Shown here: one piece after another, positions 26,905-36,892 of the stretch
Numbering within the stretch: position 1 is the first letter of the stretch
Layout: each line of letters opens with the position of its first letter
NCBI GenBank assembly: GCA_920105625.2
Contig: OV050030.1
Location: forward strand, 191,699,887-191,763,886
Source: Clusia tigrina
Taxonomy: Eukaryota; Arthropoda; Insecta; Diptera; Clusiidae
Direction: 5' to 3'
DNA length: 64,000 nt
The notes under the pieces: generated by a model
Databases searched by the model: none
What the model was told of the DNA's origin: nothing
What the model saw: the letters and a program-made list of their open reading frames with translations, nothing else
Program-made: the position numbers and the translations under genes

Positions 26905-29790
26905 GTGCTATATTGTCACGAAAATTTCAAGGTTTTATGACGCTCCAGTAAAAAGTTACAAGCATTTGAATGCTGCAAATTTTGATAGGTGTAGTACGCA
27001 CGGAAAAAAGGAGTCAGAGCCATTGGAAGTATTTCAATTTGGACTCAAGGGTAGCATAGCTATGACCGATAGCTTAAATTGACAAGGGGCATGAGTGCTT
27101 TATTGTCACAAAATTTCAAGGTTTTGTGACGCTTCAGTAAAAAGTTACAAGCTTTTGAATGTTGCAAACTTTGATAGGTGTAGTACGCACGGAAAAAAGG
27201 AGTCAGAGCCATTGGAAGTGTTTCAATTTGGACTCAAGGGTAGCATAGCTATGACCGATAGCTTAAATTGACAAGGGGCATGAGTGCTTTATTGTCACAA
27301 AAATTCAAGGTTTTATGACGCTCCATTAAAAAGTTACAAGCTTTTGAATGTTGCAAACTTTGATAGGTGTAGTACGCACGGAAGAAAGGAGTTAGAGCCA
27401 TTGGATGCTTTATCAGTGTTTCAATTTGGACTCAAGGGTAGCATAGCTATGACCGATAGCTTAAATTGACAAGGAGCATGCGTGCTTTATTGTCACAAAA
27501 TTTCAAGGTTTTATGACGCTCCAGTAAAAAGTTACAAGCATTTGAATGTTGCAAACTTTGATAGGTGTAGTACCACGGAAGAAAGGAGTCAGAGCCATTG
27601 GAAGATTTATCAGTGTTTCAATTTCGACTCAAGGGTAGCATAGCTATGACCGATAGCTTAAATTAGCAAGGGGCATGCGTGCTTTATTGTCACAAAATTT
27701 AAAGGTTTTATGACGCTCCAGAAAAAAGTTACAAGCATTTGAATGTTGCAAACTTTGATACGCACCGTGTAGAAGTTTGGTCCATTGGTAGGTTTATCAG
27801 TGTTTCAATTTTGACCCAAGAGTAGCATAGCTATGACCGATAGCTCAGATTGACAAGAGGCACGAGCACTTTATTGTCACAAAATTTCAAGGTTTTATGA
27901 CGCTCCAGTAAAAAGTTACAAACATTTGAATGTTGCAAATTTTGATAGGTGTAGTACGCACGGAAAAAAGGAGTTAGAGCCATTGGATGCTTTATCAGTG
28001 TTTCAATTTGGACTCAAGGGTAGCATAGCTATGACCGATAGCTTAAATTGACAAGGGGCATGAGTGCTTTATTGTCACAAAATTTAAAAGTTTTATTACG
28101 CTCCAGTAAAAAGTTACAAGCATTTGAATGTTGCAAACTTTGATACGCACGGTGTCGAAGTTTGGTCCATTGGAAGCTTTATCAGTGTTTCAATTTTGAC
28201 TCAAGGGTAGCATAGCTATGACCGCTACTTTAAATTGACAAGGGGCATGAGTGCTTTATTGTCACAAAATTTAAAAGTTTTATGACGCTCCAGTAAAAAG
28301 TTACAAGCTTTGAATGTTGCAAACTTTGATAGGTGTAGTACGCACGGAAAAAAGGAGTTAGAGCCATTGGATGTCTTATCAGTGTTTCAATTTTGACTCA
28401 AGGGTAGCATAGCTATGACCGATAGCTTAGATTGACAAGAGGCACGAGCACTTTATTGTCACAAAATTTGAAGGTTTTATGACGCTCCAGTAAAAAGTTA
28501 CAAGCATTTGAATGTGAAAACTTTGATACGCACCGTGTAGAAATTTGGTCCATTGGAAGCTTTATCAGTGTTTCAATTTTGACTCAAGGGTAGCATAGCT
28601 ATGACCGATAGTTTAGATTGACAACAGGCACGAGCACTTTTTTGTCACAAAATTTCAAGGTTTTATGACGCTCCAGTAAAAAGTTACAAGCATTTGAATG
28701 TTGCAAACTTTGATACGCACGGTGTAGAAGTTTGGTCCATTGGAAGTTTTATCAGTGTTTCAACTTTGACTCAAGGGTAGCATAGCTATGACCGATAGCT
28801 TAAATTGACAAGGGGCATGAGTGCTTTATTGTCACAAAATTTCAAGGTTTTATGACACTCCAGTAAAAAGTTACAAGCTTTTGAATGTTGCAAACTTTGA
28901 TAGGTGTAGTACGCACGGAAAAAAGGAGTCAGAGCCATTGGAAGTGTTTCTATTTGGACTCAAGGGTAGCATAGCTATGACCGATAGCTTAGATTGACAA
29001 AAGGCACGAGCACTTTATTGTCACAAAATTTCAAGGTTTTATGACGCTCCAGTAAAAAGTTACAAGTATTTGAATGTTGCAAATTTTGAAAGGTGTAGTA
29101 CGCACGGAAAAAAGGAGTTAGAGCCATTGGAAGCTTTATCAGTGTTTCAATTTGGACTCAAGTGTAGCATATCTATGATCGATAGCTTAAATTGACAAGG
29201 GGCATGCGTGCTATATCGTCACAAAATTTCAAGGTTTTATGACGCTCCATTTAAAAGTTACAAGCTTTTGAATGTTACAAATTTTGATAGGTGTAGTACG
29301 CACGGAAAAAAGGAGTTAGAGCCATTGGATGCTCTATCAGTGTTTCAATTTGGACTCAAGGGTAGCATAGCTATGACCGATAGCTTAAATTGACAAGGGG
29401 CATGCGTGCTTTATTGTCACAAAATTTCAAGGTTTTATGACGCTCCAGTAAAAAGTTAGAAACATTTGAATGTTGCAAATTTTGATAGGTGTAGTACGCA
29501 CGGAAAAAAGGAGTTAGAGCCATTGGATGCTTTATCAGTGTTTCAATTTGGACTCAAGGGTAGCATAGCTATGACCGATAGCTTAAATTGACAAGGGGCA
29601 TGAGTGCTTTATTGTCACAAAATGTCAAGGTTTTATGACGCTCCAGTAGAAAGTTACAGGAATTTGAATGTTGCAAACTTTGATACGCACCGTGTAGAAG
29701 TTTGGTCCATTGGAAGCTTTATCAGTGTTTCAATTTTGACTCAAGGTTAGCATAGCTATGATCGATAGCTTAAATTGACAAGGGGCATGA
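26905..29790 (+). repeat. Mosaic copy of the 17.2-20.9 kb and 21.3-23 kb sequence
   Basis: 26905 to about 27310 matches 21298-21703 (offset 5607). From about 27330 it matches 22110 onward (offset 5220), and the rest matches 18006-20900 with one 387-bp segment and one base missing (2895 versus 2507 bp). The switch lies inside the monomer at 27284, whose front (CACAAAAATTC) matches 21677 and whose rear (GGAAGAAAGG) matches 22064. Confidence 0.82.
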
Positions 29791-32264
29791 GTGCTTTATT
29801 GTCACAAAGTTTCAAGGTCTTATGACGCTCCAGTAGAAAGTTACAGGCATTTGAATGTTGAAAACTTTGATACGCACCGTGTAGAAGTTTGGTCCATTGG
29901 AAGCTTTATCAGTGTTTCAATTTTGACTCAAGGGTAGCATAGCTATGACCGATAGTTTAGATTGACAACAGGCACGAGCACTTTTTTGTTACAAAATTTC
30001 AAGGTTTTGACGCTCCAGTAAAAAGTTACAAGCATTTAAATGTTGCAAACTTTGATACGCACGGTGTCGAAGTTTGGTCCATTGGAAGTTTTATCAGTGT
30101 TTCAATTTTGACTCAAGGGTAGCATAGCTATGACCGATAGCTTAAATTGACAAGGGGCATGAGTGTTTTATTGTCACAAAATTTCAAGGTTTTATGACGC
30201 TCCAGTAAAAAGTTACAAGCTTTTGAATGTTGCAAACTTTTATAGGTGTAGTACGCACGGAAAAAAGGAGTCAGAGCCATTGGAAGTGTTTCAATTTGGA
30301 CTCAAGGGTAGCATAGCTATGACCGCTACTTTAAATTGACAAGGGGCATGAGTGCTTTATTGTCACAAAATTTCAAAGTTTTATGACGCTCCAGTAAAAA
30401 GTTACAAGCTTTTGAATGTTGCAAACTTTGATAGATGTAGTACGCACGGAAAAAAGGATTTAGAGCCATTGGAAGCTTTATCAGTGTTTCAATTTGGACT
30501 CAAGGGTAGCAAAGCTATGCCCGGTAGCTTAAATTAACAAGGGGCATGCGTGCTTTATTGCCACAAAATTTCAAGGTTTTATGACGCTCCAGTAAAAAGT
30601 TACAAGCATTTGAATGTTGCAAACTTTGATACGCACTGTGTCGAAGTTTGGTCCATTGGAAGCTTTATCAGTGTTTCAATTTTGACTCAAGGGTAGCATA
30701 GCTATGACCGCTACTTTAAATTGACAAGGGGCATGAGTGCTTTATTGTCACAAAATTTAAAAGTTTTATGACGCTCCAGTAAAAAGTTACAAGCTTTTGA
30801 ATGTTGCAAACTTTGATAGGTGTAGTCCGCACGAAAAAAGGAGTTAGAGCCATTGGATGCTTTATCAGTGTTTCAATTTTGACTCAAGGGTAGCATAGCT
30901 ATGACCGATAGCTTAGATTGACAAGAGGCACGAGCACTTTATTGTCACAAAATTTCAAGGTTTTATGACGCTCCAGTAAAAAGTTACAAGCATTTGAATG
31001 TGAAAACTTTGATACGCACCGTGTAGAAGTTTGGTCCATTGGAAGCTTTATCAGTGTTTCAATTTTGACTCAAGGGTAGCATAGCTATGACCGATAGTTT
31101 AGATTGACAACAGGCACGAGCACTTTTTTGTCACAAAATTTCAAGGTTTTATGACGCTCCAGTAAAAAGTTACAAGCATTTGAATGTTGCAAACTTTGAT
31201 ACGCACGGTGTAGAAGTTTGGTCCATTGGAAGTTTTATCAGTGTTTCAACTTTGACTCAAGGGTAGCATAGCTATGACCGATAGCTTAAATTGACAAGGG
31301 GCATGAGTGCTTTATTGTCACAAAATTTCAAGGTTTTATGACACTCCAGTAAAAAGTTACAAGCTTTTGAATGTTGCAAACTTTGATAGGTGTAGTACGC
31401 ACGGAAAAAAAGAGTCAGAGCCATTGGAAGTGTTTCAATTTGGACTCAAGGGTAGCATAGCTATGACCGGTAGCTTAGATTGACAAAAGGCACGAGCACT
31501 TTATTGTCACAAAATTTCAAGGTTTTATGACGCTCCAGTAAAAAGTTACAAGTATTTGAATGTTGCAAATTTTGAAAGGTGTAGTACGCACGGAAAAAAG
31601 GAGTTAGAGCCATTGGAAGCTTTATTAGTGTTTCAATTTGGACTCAAGTGTAGCATATCTATGATCGATAGCTTAAATTGACAAGGGGCATGAGTGCTTT
31701 ATTGTCACAAAATTTAAAAGTTTTATGACGCTCCAGTAAAAAGTTACAAGCTTTTGAATGTTGCAAACTTTGATAGGTGTAGTACGCACGGAAAAAAGGA
31801 GTTAGAGCCATTGGATGCTTTATCAGTGTTTCAATTTTGACTCAAGGGTAGCATAGCTATGACCGATAGCTTAGATTGACAAGAGGCACGAGCACTTTAT
31901 TGTCACAAAATTTCAAGGTTTTATGACGCTCCAGTAAAAAGTTACAAGCATTTGAATGTGAAAACTTTGATACGCACCGTGTAGAAGTTTGGTCCATTGG
32001 AAGCTTTATCAGTGTTTCAATTTTGACTCAAGGGTAGCATAGCTATGACCGATAGTTTAGATTGACAACAGACACGAGCACTTTTTTGTCACAAAATTTC
32101 AAGGTTTTATGACGCTCCAGTAAAAAGTTACAAGCATTTGAATGTTGCAAACTTTGATACGCACGGTGTAGAAGTTTGGTCCATTGGAAGTTTTATCAGT
32201 GTTTCAACTTTGACTCAAGGGTAGCATAGCTATGACCGATAGCTTAAATTGACAAGGGGCATGC

Positions 32265-32462
32265 GTGCTTTATTGTCACAAAATTTCAAGGTTTTATGAC
32301 GCTCCAGTAAAAAGTTACAAACATTTGAATGTTGCAAATTTTGATAGGTGTAGTACGCACGGAAAAAAGGAGTTAGAGCCATTGGATGCTTTATCAGTGT
32401 TTCAATTTGGACTCAAGGGTAGCATAGCTATGACCGATAGCTTAAATTGACAAGGGGCATGA
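32265..32462 (+). repeat. Reference full-length monomer, class F198
   Basis: A clean 198-bp copy used here as the coordinate standard. Monomer positions: GTGCTTTATTGTCAC 1-15; AAAATTTCAAGG 16-27; TATGACGCTCCAGT 31-44; AAAAAGTTACAA 45-56; GATAGGTGTAGTACGCACGG 79-98; A-tract 99-104; GAGTTAGAGCCATTGG 106-121; CTTTATCAG 125-133; TTTCAATTTGGACTCAAGG in 136-155; CATAGCTATG 159-168; dyad arms 162-167 and 173-178; TTGACAAGGGGCATG ends the copy. Polymorphic sites across the array include CAAGCTTTTG versus CAAGCATTTG (creating or removing a HindIII site), GGAAGC versus GGATGC before TTTATCAG, GACCG versus GATCG in the dyad loop, and GCATGAGTG versus GCATGCGTG at the boundary. It is the most frequent class. 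Confidence 0.95.
32426..32442. other. Short dyad symmetry (potential hairpin) in the monomer
   Basis: In the reference monomer AGCTAT and ATAGCT form perfect 6-bp inverted arms around the 5-nt loop GACCG. Overlapping the left arm is the perfect 10-bp palindrome CATAGCTATG at 32423-32432. The element recurs in most monomers. Variants with CATATCTATGATCG weaken the stem to 4 bp, and the GACCGCTACTTT variants (for example near 18950, 23000, 24940, 33000 and 51690) destroy the right arm. Dyads have been proposed as common in centromeric satellites; a role here is inference. Confidence 0.6.
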
Positions 32463-33221
32463 GTGCTTTATTGTCACAAAATTTCAAGGTTTTATGACGC
32501 TCCAGTAGAAAGTTACAGGAATTTGAATGTTGCAAACTTTGATACGCACCGTGTAGAAGTTTGGTCCATTGGAAGCTTTATCAGTGTTTCAATTTTGACT
32601 CAAGGTTAGCATAGCTATGATCGATAGCTTAAATTGACAAGGGGCATGAGTGCTTTATTGTCACAAAGTTTCAAGGTCTTATGACGCTCCAGTAGAAAGT
32701 TACAGGCATTTGAATGTTGAAAACTTTGATACGCACGGTGTAGAAGTTTGGTCCATTGGTAGCTTTATCAGTGTTTCAATTTTGACTCAAGGGTAGCATA
32801 GCTATGACCGATAGTTTAGATTGACAACAGGCACGAGCACTTTTTTGTTACAAAATTTCAAGGTTTTATGACGCTCCAGTAAAAAGTTACAAGCATTTGA
32901 ATGTTGCAAACTTTGATACGCACGGTGTCGAAGTTTGGTCCATTGGAAGTTTTATCAGTGTTTCAATTTTGACTCAAGGGTAGCATAGCTATGACCGCTA
33001 CTTTAAATTGACAAGGGGCATGAGTGCTTTATTGTCACAAAATTTCAAAGTTTTATGACGCTCCAGTAAAAAGTTACAAGCTTTTGAGTGTTGCAAACTT
33101 TGATAGGTGTAGTACGCACGGAAAAGAGGAGTTAGAGCCATTGGAAGCTTTATCAGTGTTTCAATTTGGACTCAAGGGTAGCAAAGCTATGCCCGGTAGC
33201 TTAAATTAACAAGGGGCATGC

Positions 33222-33596
33222 GTGCTTTATTGCAACAAAATTTCAAGGTTTTATGACGCTCCAGTAAAAAGTTACAAGCATTTGAATGTTGGAAATTTTG
33301 ATAGGTGTAGTACGCACGGAAAAAAGGAGTTAGAGCCATTGGATGCTTTATCAGTGTTTCAATTTGGACTCAACGGTAGCATAGCTATGATCGATAGCTT
33401 AAATTTACAAGTGGCACGAGTGCTTTATTGTCACAAAATTTCAAGGTCTTATGACGCTCCAGTAAAAAGTTACAAGCTTTTGAATGTTGCAAACTTTGAT
33501 AGGTGTAGTACGCACGGAAAAAAGGAGTCAGAGCCATTGGAAGTGTTTCAATTTGGACTCAAGGGTAGCATAGCTATGACCGATAGCTTAAATTGA
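33222..33596 (+). other. Read-through open frame, judged non-coding
   Basis: A 124-codon open frame spans one F and one S monomer, because the stop codon normally formed by AAATTGACAAGG is changed to AAATTTACAAG. Equivalent frames lie at 34379, 35922, 37465, 41312, 44388 and 47857, with slightly shorter ones at 39584, 42660, 46129 and 52891. It starts with GTG, not ATG. The predicted protein has no motif I recognise and simply repeats the monomer translation. Neighbouring T188, P187 and I199 copies break the frame, so it is not under evident coding constraint. Confidence 0.85.
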
Positions 33597-33608
33597 CAAG
33601 GGACATGA
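33420..33608 (+). repeat. Example of class S189 monomer (9-bp deletion)
   Basis: Differs from class F by loss of CTTTATCAG, so the copy reads GCCATTGGAAGTGTTTC. The deletion is flanked by a 2-bp AG repeat, consistent with slippage. It usually comes with GAGTCAGAGCC instead of GAGTTAGAGCC. This class is spread through the whole window and generally sits next to F monomers. A 190-bp form with the extra base of class I is found at 361, 1518, 5969, 14496, 15351, 17240, 21298, 26905 and 56735. Confidence 0.93.
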
Positions 33609-34004
33609 GTGCTTTATTGTCACCAAGTTTCAAGGTTTTATGACGCTCCATTAAAAAGTTACAAGATTTTGAATGTTGCAAACTTTGATAGGTGTAGTAC
33701 GCACGGAAAAAAGGTGTTAGAGCCATTGGAAGCTTTATCAGTGTTTCAATTTGAACTCAGGGGTAGCATAGCTATGACCGATAGCTTAAATTGACAAGGG
33801 GCATGAGTGATTTATTGTCACAAAATTTCAAGGTTTTATGACGCTCCAGTAAAAAGTTACAAGCTTTTGAATGTTGCAAACTTTGATAGGTGTAGTACGC
33901 ACGGAAAAAAGGAGTTAGAGCCATTGGATGCTTTATCAGTGTTTCAATTTGGACTCAAGGGTAGCATAGCTTTGATCGATAGCTTAAATTGACAAGTGGC
34001 ATGA

Positions 34005-34191
34005 GTGCTTTATTGTCACAAAATTTCAAGGTCTTATGACGCTCCAGTAGAAAGTTACAGGCATTTGAATGTTGCAAACTTTGATACGCACCGTGTAGAA
34101 GTTTGGTCCATTGGAAGCTTTATCAGTGTTTCAATTTTGACTCAAGGGTAGCATAGCTATGACCGATAGTTTAGATTGACAACAGGCACGA
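34005..34191 (+). repeat. Example of class P187 monomer (rearranged centre, net -11 bp)
   Basis: The stretch between TTTGAT and CCATTGG is replaced: instead of AGGTGTAGTACGCACGG plus A-tract it reads ACGCACCGTGTAGAAGTTTGGT. The words GGTGTAG and ACGCACGG appear in swapped order compared with class F. P monomers often come in pairs, the second with ACGCACGGTGTCGAAG. Runs of three occur at 29604-30162, 32463-33023, 57892-58452 and 60174-60734. A 186-bp form has GTGAAAAC (for example 19171, 23229, 45558, 49026). A subtype reads GTTAGGGCCATTGG (for example 38623, 50180, 54044, 57309 and 58266). Confidence 0.93.
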
Positions 34192-34963
34192 GCACTTTTT
34201 TGTTACAAAATTTCAAGGTTTTATGACGCTCCAGTAAAAAGTTACAAGCATTTGAATGTTGCAAACTTTGATACGCACGGTGTCGAAGTTTGGTCCATTG
34301 GAAGTTTTATCAGTGTTTCAATTTTGACTCAAGGGTAGCATAGCTATGACCGATAGCTTAAATTGACAAGGGGCCTGAGTGCTTTATTGTCACAAAATTT
34401 CAAGGTTTTATGACGCTCCAGTAAAAAGTTGCAAGCTTTTGAATGTTGCAAACTTTTATAGGTGTAGTACGCACGGAAAAAAGGAGTTAGAGCCATTGGA
34501 TGCTTTATCAGTGTTTCAATTTGGACTCAAGGGTAGCATAGCTATGATCGATAGCTTAAATTTACAAGGGGCACGAGTGCTTTATTGTCACAAAATTTCA
34601 AGGTCTTATGACGCTCCAGTAAAAAGTTACAAGCTTTTGAATGTTGCAAACTTTGATAGGTGTAGTACGCACGGAAAAAAGGAGTCAGAGCCTTTGGAAG
34701 TGTTTCAATTTGGACTCAAGGGTAGCATAGCTATGACCGATAGCTTAAATTGACTAGGGACATGAGTGCTTTATTGTCACCAAATTTCAAGGTTTTATGA
34801 CGCTCCATTAAAAAGTTACAAGCTTTTGAATGTTGCAAACTTTGATAGGTGTAGTACGCACGGAAAAAAGGTGTTAGAGCCATTGGAAGCTTTATCAGTG
34901 TTTCAATTTGAACTCAGGGGTAGCATAGCTATGACCGATAGCTTAAATTGACAAGGGGCATGA

Positions 34964-35151
34964 GTGCTTTATTGTCACAAAATTTCAAGGTTTTATGACG
35001 CTCCAGTAAAAAGTTACAAGCTTTTGAATGTTGCAAACTTTGATAGGTGTAGTACGCACGGAAAAAAGGAGTTAGAGCCTTATCAGTGTTTCAATTTGGA
35101 CTCAAGGGAAGCATATCTATGATCGATAGCTTAAATTGACAAGGGGCATGG
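34964..35151 (+). repeat. Example of class T188 monomer (10-bp deletion)
   Basis: ATTGGAAGCT is missing, so GAGCC runs straight into TTATCAGTG. The class is absent from the left half. It appears first here and then at 36507, 38050, 39198, 39782, 41897, 42274, 42858, 44974, 46327, 48442, 50566, 52307, 54420, 55963, 56349 and 59788. It is typically followed by a monomer beginning GCATGGATGC or GCATGGGTGC. The restricted distribution suggests a single origin followed by spread within the right half. Confidence 0.92.
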
Positions 35152-36892
35152 ATGCTATATTGTCACAAAATTTCAAGGTTTTATGACGCTCCAGTAAAAA
35201 GTTACAAGCATTTGAATGTTGCAAATTTTGATAGGTGTAGTACGCACGGAAAAAAGGAGTTAGAGCCATTGGATGCTTTATCAGTGTTTCAATTTGGACT
35301 CAAGGGTAGCATAGCTATGACCGATAGCTTAAATTGACAAGGGGCATGAGTGCTTTATTGTCACAAAATTTCAAGGTTTTATGACGCTCCAGTAAAAAGT
35401 TACAAGCATTTGAATGTTGCAAACTTTGATACGCACCGTGTAGAAGTTTGGTCCATTGGAAGCTTTATCAGTGTTTCAATTTTGACTCAAGGGTAGCATA
35501 GCTATGACCGATAGTTTAGATTGACAACAGGCACGAGCACTTTTTTGTTACAAAATTTCAAGGTTTTATGACGCTCCAGTAAAAAGTTACAAGCATTTGA
35601 ATGTTGCAAACTTTGATACGCACGGTGTCGAAGTTTGGTCCATTGGAAGTTTTATCAGTGTTTCAATTTTGACTCAAGGGTAGCATAGCTATGACCGATA
35701 GCTTAAATTGACAAGGGGCCTGAGTGCTTTATTGTCACAAAATTTCAAAGTTTTATGACGCTCCAGTAAAAAGTTACAAGCTTTTGAGTGTTGCAAACTT
35801 TGATAGGTGTAGTACGCACGGAAAAAAGGAGTTAGAGCCATTGGAAGCTTTATCAGTGATTCAATTTGGACTCAAGGGTAGCAAAGCTATGCCCGGTAGC
35901 TTAAATTAACAAGGGGCATGCGTGCTTTATTGCCACAAAATTTCAAGGTTTTATGACGCTCCAGTAAAAAGTTACAAGCATTTGAATGTTGCAAATTTTG
36001 ATAGGTGTAGTACGCACGGAAAAAAGGAGTTAGAGCCATTGGATGCTTTATCAGTGTTTCAATTTGGACTCAACGGTAGCATAGCTATGATCGATAGCTT
36101 AAATTTACAAGTGGCACGAGTGCTTTATTGTCACAAAATTTCAAGGTCTTATGACGCTCCAGTAAAAAGTTACAAGCTTTTGAATGTTGCAAACTTTGAT
36201 AGGTGTAGTACGCACGGAAAAAAGGAGTCAGAGCCATTGGAAGTGTTTCAATTTGGACTCAAGGGTAGCATAGCTATGACCGATAGCTTAAATTGACAAG
36301 GGACATGAGTGCTTTATTGTCACCAAATTTCAAGGTTTTATGACGCTCCATTAAAAAGTTACAAGCTTTTGAATGTTGCAAACTTTGATAGGTGTAGTAC
36401 GCACGGAAAAAAGGTGTTAGAGCCATTGGAAGCTTTATCAGTGTTTCAATTTGAACTCAGGGGTAGCATAGCTATGACCGATAGCTTAAATTGACAAGGG
36501 GCATGAGTGCTTTATTGTCACAAAATTTCAAGGTTTTATGACGCTCCAGTAAAAAGTTACAAGCTTTTGAATGTTGCAAACTTTGATAGGTGTAGTACGC
36601 ACGGAAAAAAGGAGTTAGAGCCTTATCAGTGTTTCAATTTGGACTCAAGGGAAGCATATCTATGATCGATAGCTTAAATTGACAAGGGGCATGGATGCTA
36701 TATTGTCACAAAATTTCAAGGTTTTATGACGCTCCAGTAAAAAGTTACAAGCATTTGAATGTTGCAAATTTTGATAGGTGTAGTACGCACGGAAAAAAGG
36801 AGTTAGAGCCATTGGATGCTTTATCAGTGTTTCAATTTGGACTCAAGGGTAGCATAGCTATGACCGATAGCTTAAATTGACAAGGGGCATGA

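Larger units (their letters stand above)
29791..33023 (+). repeat. P-rich transition block
   Basis: Two runs of three P monomers (29604-30162 and 32463-33023, offset 2859) bracket mixed F, S and P monomers. The P at 29978 is 185 bp because GGTTTTATGACG is shortened to GGTTTTGACG. 30934-31693 resembles 28448-29207 (offset 2486); 31694-32264 resembles 30737-31306. F monomers ending GCAAAGCTATGCCCGGTAGC appear here first (30352). Confidence 0.78.
33024..33806 (+). repeat. Partial copy of the 3086-bp unit (front flank)
   Basis: F198, F198, S189 and F198 at 33024, 33222, 33420 and 33609 recur at 35724, 35922, 36120 and 36309 (offset 2700). Shared markers are GCAAAGCTATGCCCGG, TCAACGGTAGC, AAATTTACAAGTGGCACG and GGTGTTAGAGCC. 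The T and F monomers that follow in the later copy are missing here. Confidence 0.83.
33807..36892 (+). repeat. 16-monomer higher-order unit (3086 bp), two related octamers
   Basis: Octamer 1 (33807-35349): F, P, P, F, S, F, T, F. Octamer 2 (35350-36892): P, P, F, F, S, F, T, F. Both sum to 1543 bp. In octamer 2 the leading F is absent and an F ending GCCCGGTAGC has been added after the P pair. The whole 3086-bp unit begins again at 36893. Confidence 0.87.

Noticed and set aside
29978..30162. Transposon target-site or insertion scar at the shortened GGTTTTGACG
   Set aside because: Only two bases are lost, with no flanking duplication; ordinary small deletion.
32265..32462. Smaller internal repeat unit within the monomer
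   Set aside because: Words such as ATTTCAAGG, TTTCAATTT and ACTCAAGGG look alike, but I could not align the two monomer halves convincingly.
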